Under the pieces are notes generated by a model. That model saw only the letters and a list, made by a program, of their open reading frames with translations, was not told the DNA's origin and made no database searches. Both the position numbers and the translations under genes were made by a program. Shown piece by piece: positions 36,497 to 48,072 of a DNA stretch of 64,000 nucleotides (position 1 is the stretch's first letter; every line of letters starts with the position of its first letter). The DNA comes from Riptortus pedestris (lineage: Eukaryota > Arthropoda > Insecta > Hemiptera > Alydidae). The stretch lies in the NCBI GenBank assembly GCA_019009955.1, contig CM032228.1, positions 96,840,501 through 96,904,500 on the forward strand, written 5' to 3'.

Positions 36497-36726
36497 ATGC
36501 CGAGAGATTGTGCTGTAGCAACATGTTCCAACAACCCTAGGAAATCAGGCAAGTCTGTATCTTATCACCGGTTCCCGAAAAACCCAGAAATTAAGAAACA
36601 GTGGGTAGCCGAGGAGATTTGAAATTTAATCCTGATATTTCTCGGGTTTGTTAAGAACATTTCAGGGATAGTGATTATGAAAGGAATTTACAAGTAGAAT
36701 TGTTAGGCTTATCTTCTCATCCATAA
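36497..36726 (+). pseudogene. broken THAP-domain gene (P-element-type transposase or THAP protein fossil) in fussel intron 1
   Basis: Seen: an ATG opens MPRDCAVATCSNNPRKSGKS and reaches YHRFPKNPEIKKQWVAEEI, then TGA at 36620-36622. In another frame the domain continues as NPDISRVC, a TAA, then EHFRDSDYERNLQ. Known: this is the C2CH zinc-finger THAP domain (Cys...Cys..., the W, then Cys-x2-His), typical of P-element and Kolobok-like transposases and of host proteins derived from them. It is broken by a frameshift plus a stop between the last Cys and His, so it cannot fold. It lies antisense in fussel intron 1. No downstream catalytic domain is visible. Confidence 0.72.
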
Positions 36727-36833
36727 AACCCCAAACACTTGTCATATTTCGCATTTATTGTTATTTAAAATTTAAGTTGAATTAGTAATTAATCATTATA
36801 ATCACAACATAAATTAAAGCACTGTAATGTTAC

Positions 36834-36899
36834 CTGGTTGGGTTTTGGAATATTGGTGACTGGGCTGGTTGGTGGCCGGCTACCAGCTGGCACAGACAT
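36834..36899 (-). CDS. fuss: fussel coding exon 1 (start exon)
   Basis: Encodes 22 residues from the ATG at 36899-36897 (MSVPAGSRPP...) to PKPNQ, then a CAG|GTAAC donor. PKPNQ runs straight into the V-G of exon 2 in phase 0, and a PNQV run at this place fits SKOR proteins. The acceptor (ttatgttgcag) sits one base before the ATG, so a 5' exon must lie upstream (higher coordinates). If the frame stays open there, the true start could also be further upstream. Confidence 0.75.
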
Positions 36900-37785
36900 T
36901 CTGCAACATAATCAATTTATCAAACACAGTTAAGGCCTTTAAACCAACAAATAGAATCCATTTTATAATGCAGTGAAATGATGAAACGAATACGAGCAAG
37001 GTTTCACCAATAAAATAAACATTTTATAGAATAAACAAAAAATTAATGAAAAAGAACACTTTGAATTTAACTGTTATGAAAACCTAAGATTTCAAGTGAG
37101 AACTACAACTACGTTAATAAATGACCGTAGAATCATTTATTAATTTAATACAATCGCCTTTATAAACAGTAGTTACAAAACGTATATGGAAGCTAAGCAA
37201 CACATTAAATCATTAAAGTTTTCATTAATATTATTAAAATTCGAATAATCGATTAAATTTATAATTTGAATCGCAACAGCTACTTAAGCAAAACATTAAA
37301 ATTACGATTCCAACTAAATTTGAGAATGGGTCCCAAAACACAGTAGCATAAGCATAAGGGAGTCAAATTAAGGTTATTTTTAAGTGTGAAGAAAATTATT
37401 TCAATACTTTTTAAAATAACGTAAATTACGAGTGAAACTGCATTTTTAGACATTTTCAACTGAAATGAGTTACGAATGCGAGATAATCTATAACCGAAGG
37501 TTATTGAATATTCTGGACTCAAAACTGAAAAAGGTTTAGTTTATAAAGAATGCAAAGGGGTGCTCGCACGCCCCCCCCCCAAATAATTGGCAGTGCAAGG
37601 ATAAATAAAAAGTAAAAAAAAAACAATAACAAATAATCTATATGATCAAATAAAAAAATGAAAACTAAAAGCAATTAAGAAAAGAAGTTAAGCTGACTCA
37701 GACAGGGCCTAGAAGTTAGAGAAACATAAATTAAAAATCGATATCATCTTGCCGTTCCCTACTACATCATTAATTACTTATTATT

Positions 37786-37895
37786 TATTAACGTCCACAT
37801 TTTGTTACTAAGGCCAATTGGGACGGGCTATCTACAAGTTACTAGGGTAAGACTAATGATTTTATTTAGTGAGTTCGTCACTAATAATCCCTACT
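37786..37895 (-). repeat. SINE fragment (body and tail)
   Basis: Matches the 56.3-kb SINE tail (AACGTCCACATTTTG, GGGACGGGCTATCTAC) and body (TTTATTTAGTGAGTTCGTCA), then is truncated before the tRNA head. It lies upstream of fussel exon 1. Confidence 0.65.
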
Positions 37896-38059
37896 ACACA
37901 TATTGATCGTTCTATAATAATTATATTGATACAGTACGCGTAAAGTGTCTTATACAAAAAATGTATTTGTTTCAAAAGAGACTTTTTTGTAATTTTTGTG
38001 CATAATGTGAATTCACTCAGGTCACCAATAAAAAGTCTGAGCCTATGATTTGTGACCTT

Positions 38060-38732
38060 CTCTGTTTATCATAAAAGTATCTGTAGATTATGTTCTAGAA
38101 GATTATAAGACCAGATGATTTGGAGGTGGGGGAGCGAAAACTCAAATTCTCTATTATTACACGATAGATCGAAAAATTGTATAGAACCAATATTATTGCA
38201 AATAATATTTCTAACAAATGCTGCACTATGCAGTTTTTCGATAACTATAATATTAACCAATAGCATTTTTGAGTTTTCACTCTCCTATTCATTTCACATT
38301 AGCAATGAGCCATTATATGTCAAAACGTCTTCTTTTAACATTAAACGTCATGTATTGTCTTCATACATATATTGTCTGGGAGAAATATTCAGATTTCGAA
38401 GTATAAATCGGATTGAAAATGTAACACGATAAATACAATATAATTAAAAAAATAATTTTCTACTACTGTCGTTCTATTCGAGTTACACTAACTCAAAGTT
38501 GTAACGAGATATTTGCATTTATTAGTTTTCAGCCTTCTGTTAGCCCCCACCCCTACTTATGCGATCCTCACTGCAAGTACCAGAGCGCCACCGAGCATTT
38601 CATTTCAAGCATAAATTTCAACTACTGTTTACATAGACTTCTTATGGAAGGAAAAATGAAGAATATATGGTGGCAGATCCGTAGTATACCTACCAATCTG
38701 CTAAGTTTACGCAGCCCCTGGATGGCGGAGTT
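38060..38732 (+). mobile_element. diverged HINE-like copy A9
   Basis: Recognisable parts are GATCGAAAAATTGTATAGAA, CCAATATTATTGCAAATAAT, and the 3' end AATCTGCTAAGTTTACGCAG CCCCTG. The 5' end and the TA tract are absent. It is strongly decayed compared with A5/A6. Confidence 0.45.
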
Positions 38733-38840
38733 TTTTTAAACTATTTACAAAAGGTTTTGTTTGAGACTGGTATATAAATTAATAATCATCTCCAACTTAT
38801 CTTTTTGTATTCTGATATTCTGCATAATTATGGTTTCTTT

Positions 38841-39115
38841 ATTGAAGTGAAAACTTCTTTAGGCACGTTGTGCACCCCGTAAGGAAGCATTTGCGGGAGA
38901 GGAAAAAAGTATGAAATCGCGACACCGCCACCGCCACCGCTAGTACTAAGGTTTAGAAATAAAATCATATGGTATTTTATAACCTAATCATTTGATAGTT
39001 TATTTACAATTGAAGTGAAAACTTCTTTAGGCACGTTGTGCACCCCATAAGGAAGCATTTGCGGGAGAGGAAAAAAGTATGAAATCGCGACACCGCCACC
39101 GCCACCGCTAGTACT
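38841..39115. repeat. 107-bp direct duplication (38841-38947 and 39009-39115)
   Basis: The two 107-bp copies differ at one base (G or A in CACCCCRTAAGG) and are 61 bp apart. Each contains GAAGTGAAAACTTC and a short CCGCCA triplet run. The near identity points to a recent duplication or ongoing homogenisation. The same start, inverted, recurs at 39761-39779, so the pair may be one end of a ~935-bp element. Confidence 0.85.
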
Positions 39116-39302
39116 CAACTCAAAGCTAAAGGAGCTTCTTTTCTTCATAACTCCTGAACCAAATTAGCTAGAGTTTTCGTTCGCATACCATTTTAAAGAG
39201 GACAAACCCATCATCATTTCGTTCACAGATACTATATATCTACCATTTTTACTTTCATAGATATTTTAATCCGAAGTTTAAATAAATTGGAATATTTAAA
39301 TA

Positions 39303-39475
39303 AATAAATTGGAATATTTAAATAAATTCCGATATTTAAATAAATTCGAATCAAAACTGTTTGTATCCTACTTTAGCTACCATACACCGATTGTATCAGT
39401 TTTAGAAATTGGTGATGATGCTGGCAGTGATGATGGTGCAAGAGTTGTTGAAATTATAGATAGAAATTGATTTTT
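39303..39475 (+). pseudogene. coding-like 3' end of an unknown frame
   Basis: An open frame without ATG ends YHTPIVSVLEIGDDAGSDDG and ARVVEIIDRN before TGA (39468-39470). An AATAAA follows at about 39587. The residue use looks protein-like, with an acidic Asp/Ser run. It lies between the 107-bp duplication and its inverted partner at 39761-39779, so it may be the remains of a transposon gene. No family recognised. Confidence 0.25.
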
Positions 39476-40486
39476 CTGAGTGTAGTTAACTTATTTTTGT
39501 AAAGCATTTGTAATAATTCTGAAATGTAATTTTTTTTCTTTTATGTAAAATAACTGAAATAATTATGTATAGTATTTTATATTGATAAATAAAACAATTC
39601 GTGGTACATTATTTTTTTTTATCACTATTATTTTTGTCATTTCATTTTTTCATGTAAAATAGAACATAACTGTTACTTATTGATAAATAACTAAAAATAT
39701 TTTTAAAATAAGACTTCGTAAAAAAAATTTCTCAGCAATGCCAAAATTGAGCGATCAAAGCTAAAGGGTTTTCACTTCTACCGGCAGTCCCCTGACTGCT
39801 TTTTCTTTTTTATAGATATGTTTACCATCATTTGGTACAAATTCTTATCAGCTTCATCCACTAAGAGCTAACTAGCAACGAAGAGATGCACTTAATTCTT
39901 AACTCTAACCATAAGTCGAGAAAGGGGAATGCCTCTGGGGCTAACATTTATTACTACTATTGAGTTAATTAACACTATACCCCCAAAAAATATCAGTCAC
40001 CTATATTCTTTTTTTGTAGGCTCCAGGTCACTTTAAAGCGAATTAGTCGTCAGATTATCACCCTTAGTCAGGTTATGTCGACTAGTCTGGGAAATCCCTT
40101 CACTCTTCCTGATGTCATTATTGTTGGATAGACTCATCTAATACTAGAGGATACTACTCAATGCCTTATTAGTTCCATTCCTGATACGTTCCCGGGAGAA
40201 ATCCCAACTTTTTATTCACGGACACAGCAAAGTGGCTTATACTGCTAACTTGTAACACGAAGAAATGGTATTTTAGCAACACTAGACTCAGTATGATCAC
40301 CTTTCCTACTGGGGATTTATCTGACTAACACAACTAAATTTCAGTTCAAGAATTCAATTCTTAAGAGGCGAAGTTGGATAACAATATATAGTTGGACATT
40401 TTGTGGGTCCGCCATTAGGTTAAAATGATAGAAGTCCGCTACACCTTTTGGAAATAAGTAGAGGTGAGTATGGAATCATTGCATCA

Positions 40487-40860
40487 TTAGAGAGAAGAGG
40501 ACAATGCTATCGAGGCAACATATTGGAGATGCGAGGATGCCCCGAGGGAGGAGGCGAGAGTTAATCCGAATGCCAGATGCGCATGCTCCCATGGGACTCG
40601 GCACCCCCCTCCCTTACCCCAGAGCCAAATTAAAAACCAAGCGGCCAGTGCCACCTCCGCCATAATCTCATTCGGCCTCCCAAGTCTTGAATTAACGCCC
40701 GTCTCCAATTCGCTGAGAATTAGCCGAGGCTCCCGGAAAATTAATCCTCCTGCGCGGGAATACGATTTCCCGGCTTGTGATTGTTTCCCCAGCCACCCTC
40801 TAATACCCAACACAATATTCCATTGCCTACTTAAGGGAAATGACATTTATTCTAGTCTCC
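40487..40860. promoter_or_regulatory. strongest GC-rich island, upstream of fussel (candidate enhancer/promoter)
   Basis: Lies 3.6-4 kb upstream of fussel exon 1. It contains GTTAATCCG, ATTAATCCTCC (TAATCC sites), AATTAGCCGAGG and AATTAACGCC, in DNA of over 50% GC against AT-rich flanks. A minus-strand 119-codon frame spans it but resembles no protein and is probably a by-product of the GC content. Confidence 0.45.
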
Positions 40861-41733
40861 CTCGCTTCTGCTTTTATATCAAGATTCCATTATGGTAACT
40901 AAGGAATTACAGTTGCTTTTTAATAGAATCTCTGACTTACTTGCCTTCACGACCAATGTGATTATTTCTTGAAATAATCTTTCTCCGTTTACGGTTCGTG
41001 GTTTCTCGTTGCTTTCTTTCTGTGAAATTCATCAAGAGTTTTTATTATTTTTTTCCCCCTAATCATTTTGAAACAATCTGAAATTAAACAACTTCACTGA
41101 TTTCTTTCCTCTTTATTCTTTGCGTAATAAGAATTTTCATATTGCCGACTGCATTCAATATCCATCTTAACAGCTAATTTGAGGTTTCAATTAACGTTCG
41201 CCAGTTGTGAGGTTTTCTTTAGTTATTTGAGTTAATTTGTAGAGATCCTCTTACTTTTACTTCTGTGTTATAAGGGAAATCAAAGATATAGACATCACAT
41301 CTCGCAACGTCTTCCACCGCAACACTCAACCCATAAATAAACAATTTAAAGGTATAGCAGCAGGTAGTGGTGTTGAAATTCATTTTCCTTTGGGTTATGG
41401 TTTGGACCACTGAATCTATTTATTAATCTAAATTTATCAGTGTAATCTATGGTCATGTAAATTTAAAGTCTCTTATAAAGAAGTGAAAACGTATAAAGTC
41501 TCGCTGTTGGCAGAACTACAAAGATTTAATCCAAACCGCGAGAAATCAATAAATATGTATTTAATCAGTGACTTTCGATAAATAACCATCGGAGAGGTTG
41601 GAACCTTGTACGGAACTAGGTACGTATCTGCTTTTGCACAAAAGTGGCTATGCGTTTCAATTATTTTTTTTAAACGGTGCTCAATAACTAAACTAATCTG
41701 TGAAACAAACACTGGTTTCTACATGTTTTATTT

Positions 41734-41790
41734 GCCAACGTCCACTTTATGGTACTACCGGTATTTGCCTTGCCATGAACGACCAACTAT
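41734..41790 (-). repeat. SINE tail fragment
   Basis: CCAACGTCCACTTTATGGTA CTACCGGTATT matches the tail of the SINE family; the rest is diverged. Confidence 0.45.
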
Positions 41791-41984
41791 TCTGAAAGAA
41801 ATTAACACTGAACATTTATGAAAATTAATAGAATTAAATCATGATTCTCTTAAATTAACAGTAATAGAAGTTATTTGGCAATCAGGCATCATTTTGTCCG
41901 ATTATCAAACTCAGAGAAGTATAAAACAGAAATACTAGAAAAGTTACATTTTAACTTTTTGGATGAGCCAGTGAGTTTGGAGTA

Positions 41985-42055
41985 CGTATAAAATAATTAT
42001 TGGAAAATGTATAAAACAATTATTGGAAAATGTATAAAACAATTATAGAGGACCA
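41985..42055. repeat. short tandem repeat, ~21-bp unit x3
   Basis: The unit ATAAAACAATTATTGGAAAATGT-type recurs about three times with small changes. Confidence 0.7.
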
Positions 42056-42279
42056 ATAGTTTATCAAGATTAGTTCTGTAACAATGTTTGCCCCAACTCA
42101 TAATAAGGGCGATATTTTGAATCTCTAACCCCCCCCCCTATTTGTTAGTAAGTACTATTGTCCAGCATTAATGGTATTTAGGAAGCTTTGTATAATTGAG
42201 CTTTATCTTTAAGTCTTTCTTCTCTTCTTTCTTACCTCCTCTCCTACTATCCATATCCTCTCTTATTTCGTTTTATCCT

Positions 42280-42490
42280 ATCCTCACAACCCACCCGGCA
42301 CCTCCAGTTGCCGGGTAACCCACAACCCGGTTCTATTTACCCCCATACCAACTTACAACACCCCCTTAAAATAGAACAGAATAGAAGAGTGTTCAGTAGA
42401 AGGGGAACTGTCGGGACAACCACGGCAGATCACTCTGACTCCCAACCGCCATCTAATTCCCTACTGGATCTCGGGTAAAAAAAAAAAATA
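42280..42490 (-). repeat. retroposon-like sequence, shared with 56105-56200
   Basis: The minus strand of 42290-42360 (AAATAGAACCGGGTTGTGGG, ACCCGGCAACTGGAGG) matches the plus strand of 56140-56200 (AAATAGAACGGGATTGCGGG, TTGCTAGGTAACGGGAG). The piece ends in an A-run at 42478-42489 on the plus strand. It is probably part of a LINE or SINE family not otherwise identified. Confidence 0.45.
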
Positions 42491-42839
42491 ATAAAAAAAT
42501 ATGTATAATTGAGCCGTTATGAGTTGTTAATTAGGGTCGGTTATTTCCGACAAGGACCGTATTGTTTCACCATCGACCCGTGTGTTTTTGTATCTTTGTG
42601 AACAGTGGTTTTAAATTTACAAAAAATGGCAAGATTTTGTATAATATGAACAAACATTTGACGAAATATTGTCAAATAAGGGAATGAGATATACTCCAGC
42701 TATTAAAGAATGCCGGCCGTACAGTAAGGCATCCCCAATATGTACCTTGACTGGTTCCTGTAACTGGTCAGTGATCTTAAGAGAGTATGAAAGATTAATT
42801 TGTGTTTCCTGATCACTCATTCAACTAATTAAGCAGCTG

Positions 42840-43020
42840 ATAAAAAATCTTGTAGGACATAATAGGGTGGGGGTGGAAGAGAAGTGGCGTGTGTGGCCAT
42901 TTGGTCTAAGCCAGGATCAATTTTATGCTCCCTTTCAGCTTGGCTTAAGCAGAACCACCCATCCCTAATCTTCAGCCATCTGCTCACCTGCAAACAACCT
43001 ACTTCACTCTAATAGAATAT
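42840..43020. promoter_or_regulatory. GC-balanced unique island upstream of fussel
   Basis: Contains CCCTAATCTTC, GGTCTAAGCCAGGATCAA and CTTGGCTTAAGCAG. No frame or repeat. Confidence 0.3.
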
Positions 43021-43719
43021 AATAAATGACTAGTTCTAATAGGACTATTTTTTACGATCTAAAGTTTTGTTCTGTCAAGGGCTAATGATTCACACATCAT
43101 TCTATTTCGTCTATAATATAATTTATAAATTTTTAAATGAATCCACTATTTTCTCCACTCTCCTCAGCCTTAGTTCTGTCTCTTACCCCCGATATTAAAT
43201 ATGTTTGTATTCCGCTGTATATACTTTTCTATACCCTATTCTCCTGAATATATACATTAGGGAGTGATTAATATATAGGTAGGCATTGCATGAAATCGTT
43301 TATCTCAATAAAACTGAAGCATGGAATTATGATAGAAATTATTAAGAAAACATTTAATGTTGGAATATTAAACTTAGATTACGGATGAAGTTATTGGAAT
43401 GTTACAAATCTTATAATATTCTACGAATAATGAAATTTAGGTGTAGTTGTTATATTATCTTAATTCAATTGGTTTGGTTTTGTCATATGATCCCAGCCAG
43501 TGCACCTCCATTATTTTCGCTGTCGATATGCAATTGGTGGGCTACTTTAGCGCTGCAGTTACACTATGATTCAGGATTTTATATACAAATACCTTATACT
43601 ACTGCTAGTTTGGAGATACGCATACCCTGGAAGTAAATGGCATTTGGTGACAATTTAATCATTATAATCTAATTGTTGTGTGCATTTCTCCCAGACTGAT
43701 TCGAAGGGGACAATTAAAG

Positions 43720-44180
43720 AGCGTTGTCATAATTTGTACTCTCGAATAATACATTGAAGTGATTCGAGTCAGGAGAGAGGTAAAGCTTGATTCGGATGGA
43801 CAGTACTAAACTAAAATGGTTAACATCTGTTTAAAAAGGTAAACAGAATTCTGATCAAATGGCCTAATTCCCGTTAAGCACTGTGAACAGGGCACTATGA
43901 GCTAACAAGTGCCAGAAATTTAGTTACAAGTGGGTCGGGCGGGCCGACAATCCATCTAGAGCTCCAATATGCATACTAATGGAGACGAAGCTCGGTAGGA
44001 GGATTAAGTTAAAGCCGTTTTGATTACTCCATCATCCCTAGACCAATCACAATACTAATTATTAACGCTAATTACACACCTATCTCCAGAATCCATGTTT
44101 GACTCTGCCTCCTGCTCCGATCCACCCTTCATATAATCCTATCACCTCAATCCTCCCATAATATTATGTTCCGATATAGC
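43720..44180. promoter_or_regulatory. unique island with homeodomain-type sites upstream of fussel
   Basis: Contains ACTAATTATTAACGCTAATTA, GGACAATTAAAG and GGCCTAATTCC among GC-balanced DNA. No frame or repeat. Confidence 0.3.
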
Positions 44181-46169
44181 ATGGCTCTAGATTGGATACT
44201 GATATATTTCATACCAACAGCGATTCAACTTAGTGTTTAGCTTTACTGAATTTAAAGGATTTTAACTGTATTTGGGTTAAACCTTGAATAATGACTGCCC
44301 ACTAAATCAGCCATGCCGTAAATGATTTTTTTCAGTCAAAATTCCACATTACTTTCCTTGAGAGGCACTACTGTTCACAGGGACATGTCTGAGTGCAAAC
44401 TAATTTAAAAAATATCAGAATTTCCAACTGCTTTTTAATCATCGTACATTTGTGAAATGTGTGTTAATGAGGGAGTGAGATAAGAATTGATATGGATGTT
44501 GAAACTAGCCGATACTTCCAGTGTCTAACTAGCTGGAGATCCATTATCGGGGGAAGACATCTGCGCAGTATTGGTACTTCCTCCTTTATTGCACCAACAG
44601 GGTAAATTCAAGAGATAGGCCCTGTTCAGTGCAGCCGCTCCAAGCTAACTCGGGGGAGGGAATGAAGCACGAGGGGTCAGCTAAGGATGGTCCTAGTAAT
44701 CAAAGAGCAACAGCTAGCTCATCAAAAAAATAACCTGTACTTAGGAAATGTTTAGACCTTATTCCATACCCATACCAATATAATTGGGAATGGGGGAATA
44801 TAATTGGGGTTATTAGTCATCCACATGTTACGGCTTTGTTCTAAGCAAGAACGTGCAACGGACTTTGCGCATGGTTTGAGTGAATAATAACTTTTCGAAA
44901 CTTACTAGTCGTATAAAAACATGAAAGTGCATAACTTGTACGTAGTAGGATGCAAAAAATACACTACTTAGTTTAAAATTATGAATTTTATTATCTATAA
45001 CTTTGCCTTATTCCTTCTCTGTCACAATGAAACGTATTGTAGAGGAAAACAGGCCAACTGTGTACTTCCTTACTTTGCCTTATTCGCCTTAATTCTTCCA
45101 GGGAAGCTGTAAAATGGGCCTTGTAGAGGAAAACAGGCCTACTGTATCATCCAAATTATTCGCCTTACTTCAACACCAAACCCAGACTACATAATACTTA
45201 CCTATACAGTATAATTTCAACACAAATACTATACGCGCGAGAAAGACTACACACACAAAAAAATGCATACACAAATTATTAAGTATTGTCTTTGTCATGT
45301 TTACAGAATTTGTGTTCAAGTTATTTTCAATAAGTGTTGTTTGGGATAGGATTTGGTCTTGTTGGCAAATAAGGGAAAGTTATGGATAATAAAATACATA
45401 ATTATGAACCAAGGAGATTACTTTTCGTCTCCTACTCCATAGAAGATATGCACTTTCAAGAGGTAGGTTGAACACAGTTTTCATCGGCAGCCATGGACGA
45501 TTCGCACATGCTATTTTGGTTTCTGAGGAAAGTACAACTAAAGTAAATAAGTGTGGCGTTGGTAAATTGTAATTAAGGGGGATTAGGGGATGTAAAGGAG
45601 AGTGTTTGAAATATGGGCAAAGAGGAGACTGTAAGAGGCCCTTTGGAGGAGTATGGTAGTAATTAAGCGGTGTCGGTAACTCGTCAGTCACCTTAGCCTG
45701 GGGCTTAGGCTCCTATTCATGGTGTCTCTCTGTGGCTCTTCAAAGGTTAACATTAACGGAAGGCAAGTGAGCCCTACTCGCGGTCTAACTATTCAACGGT
45801 CTCTCTAAGCAGCTCAGGCCGCCTTCCTCTAAATATAATGTACCAACCACTAAAAGCCATTGTATTCAACTTGTAGCACAACATAGTTCCTCTCCCCTAA
45901 ACACCTCCCATACAGCACTTTCTAGGAATCCTCCTTCCATAAGGATACCACTACTTTATCTAATACCATAAATCACTGATAATGAAAACAGCATAATTAT
46001 TGGTCTAATCAATTGCCAATGTATAGTAACGGCACTGAATCTATATGAACCACATCTATTTTCTGAAGACTGCTGAAAACTGTCTTTCTACAACTAATAC
46101 TTAAAGATTAATGATACTTCACCTTACATTAATAATTCATGCATAAGAACGTTTTATGACCTTCTGAGG
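44181..46169. other. intergenic DNA, nothing firm
   Basis: Contains a direct repeat TGTAGAGGAAAACAGGCC at 45038 and 45123. A Pro-rich minus-strand frame (45380-45691) has no domain. 44540-44720 and 45660-45840 are GC-balanced and may be regulatory. Confidence 0.45.
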
Positions 46170-46177
46170 CTTTAGTC

Positions 46178-46683
46178 CAGGTATGGGCAACCTTTGACAT
46201 GTTTTGGGCCAAACTTTAGTGTGCCAATAGGTTCCCGGGCCACTTTTAAAAGTAGTGCATTTTAAAGAAGTGTTCATAATTTTTAACGAATGATATCAGA
46301 GATGAAATTATAAGACAATGTAATTATAATACAATTTACTAAAATAACAAAATGAAATGAAAAAAAAAATAGGTACATCATTAACTAATTAATAATAATT
46401 AATGAAGGTTAATTAAGCCGTAAAATTTGGAATTATTACAAACAACGAAAATTAAATATCAAACCAAAAACAATGAGAAACTTGAGCTTGTATTTGGGAA
46501 ACTAATCCATCGATATTTGGATTATAAAGGATTTTCATAATTGAAAAGAACTGTTCCCTGTATAAGTACTGTCAAACGCAAATATCTCTCCACATCTTCC
46601 TCATTTGGAGTAAGGAGTGTGTGTAATATTTTTGTTTAATTGGCTTTCAAAACGTCTCGCGGGCCGGTGGTTGGCCACATATG
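46178..46683 (+). mobile_element. short hAT-type element (MITE) with 8-bp target duplication
   Basis: The left end CAGGTATGGGCAACC and the right end (complement CATATGTGGCCAACC) form imperfect 15-bp inverted repeats. CTTTAGTC stands on both sides (46170-46177 and 46684-46691), the 8-bp duplication expected of hAT elements. Both ends carry the CGGGCC...GGCC composition typical of short hAT elements. No transposase is encoded. Confidence 0.78.
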
Positions 46684-46870
46684 CTTTAGTCCAATACTGA
46701 ACTGGAAAGGCGTATTATTTAAATTTTGCCAATTTTTTTTAAAAAGTTCTCACGTCTACCCATCAAAGAAATAATCTATTGACGTTGTAATCCTGTTCCG
46801 ACTCTTCAATATTTTTTCTTCTAATGTATACCAATATTACTTAGCAGATCTCTAAAATGAGGTCCAACGA

Positions 46871-46877
<7 letters not shown>

Positions 46878-46920
<43 letters not shown>
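46878..46920. repeat. (TA)n microsatellite with HINE-like 5' scrap
   Basis: Preceded at 46842-46877 by TTAGCAGATCTCTAAAATGA GGTCCAACG, a remnant of the HINE-like 5' end. Confidence 0.85.
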
Positions 46921-46923
<3 letters not shown>

Positions 46924-47266
46924 TATATGTGCATTGATTTTATCTTAGTTCTATGATTCTACTTATCAATATATTTTTGAGACTTATGAGTCAAACATCT
47001 CATTCAAAAAATGCTTATATTTAAAACATCTTTATTTTCCAAATATAGATGTTAAAGTTTATACACGCTTAATACAACGAAGTAGGTTATTCTTGGGTTA
47101 CACATTCAAGAATATTCTAGTCCTGTGTTACATGTTTTAAAGTATATCTTTTATTCTCTAAAAACAATAAATTAAATTTGTTTTTGTTGTGTTGTGTATG
47201 TTTTACTTGTTTGCTAATGTAATTTTGGGTGTTAAGAGAATTTGGAATTTGATATTTATGTACTTA

Positions 47267-47400
47267 CTAGCTAGGGTACCCGGCTTCGCCCGGGAAATCA
47301 TTTGAGGCTGAATGATGATGGTATTTTTTTGGGGGCTTTACTTTGTACAATATTTTTACATTTTCCCGTCTCAATGCTTAGGATTTACCCCCGAGTCCGG
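47267..47400 (-). mobile_element. Helitron 3'-end fragment
   Basis: On the minus strand, hairpin CCCGGGCGAAGCCGGG is followed by TACCCTAG and CTAG at 47270-47267. Sequence homologous to the 3' end of the 7-13 kb Helitrons continues to about 47400, then stops. No matching 5' end is seen nearby. Confidence 0.65.
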
Positions 47401-48072
47401 CGTTACTGGGGATGTGTTAATAATAAAAGTATTTGTTATGAACTTAATTCTACTGAATATACTGTAGCGGTTATTTTAAAAACATATGTTTAATTAATAT
47501 AATCTACAGTGCTTGGTTACCATTCAAACAATGTGCATGTCGGGAGTGACTCTCTTAAAACATTTTAAAAAGACAGTTATGTGCCCGCTTTAACTATCGA
47601 ACAGTAATGAACGTGAGTGCAACAATTAGTCACCATAAGAGTGTTAACCACACTCAGGAGTCCAAGCCGTGAGTTATATTTTACATTGGACCACTACAAC
47701 CTGGGCGAGGTTATTACCGGACAAAAGGTTACGATGTACGTACCATGTGTTTGTGTTTTTATTTTTGTAAATATAAATATTTTGTTTACAATACTATATT
47801 TTTATATTACCCGTTTCCAGTGCATGTATCTTTTTTTTTGTGTAACATAATCAAAGATTATCGTATTAACGATATTATTCATAATCATAGAAAGGATTCT
47901 GCATTCCGAACCATCTATGAATAAACGTTCATTCACGTGGTTGAAGGCACCACTTGGATGCGAGCTGTTTTATATAAGTAATAACCAGTATTAAAAATAC
48001 TCTTTTGTATGTTTGAAAAGTGAACTGTCTATTCTGAATGGTAGATGGCGTGTTCAGTAAAGTATAACATAT

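Larger units (their letters stand above)
32031..36899 (-). other. fuss: fussel/SKOR (CORL) corepressor gene, five-exon coding span
   Basis: Gene span on the minus strand. Seen: five exons, 36834-36899, 35488-35713, 33828-33969, 32944-33099 and 32031-32379, all bounded by GT donors and AG acceptors. Their phases join without a break to 939 nt (313 codons). Introns are 1120, 1518, 728 and 564 bp. Known of the family: fussel/SKOR proteins are nuclear Ski/Sno relatives, mostly neuronal, that act as transcriptional corepressors and touch TGF-beta/BMP SMAD signalling. The order of a Ski/Sno/Dac domain, a Cys/His SAND-like domain and then WEDVKAMFNGGSRKR is diagnostic of SKOR rather than Ski or SnoN. 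The C-terminal part of the protein, 5' UTR exons and promoter are not identified. A TAA shortly past the exon 5 donor would give a short form if that intron is retained. Confidence 0.93.

Noticed and set aside
40487..40846. 119-codon minus-strand open frame
   Set aside because: No recognisable domain or splice context; the frame stays open because of GC content, and the DNA looks regulatory.
45380..45691. Pro-rich 103-codon minus-strand frame
   Set aside because: No domain, no splice support; composition could come from a C/T-rich tract.
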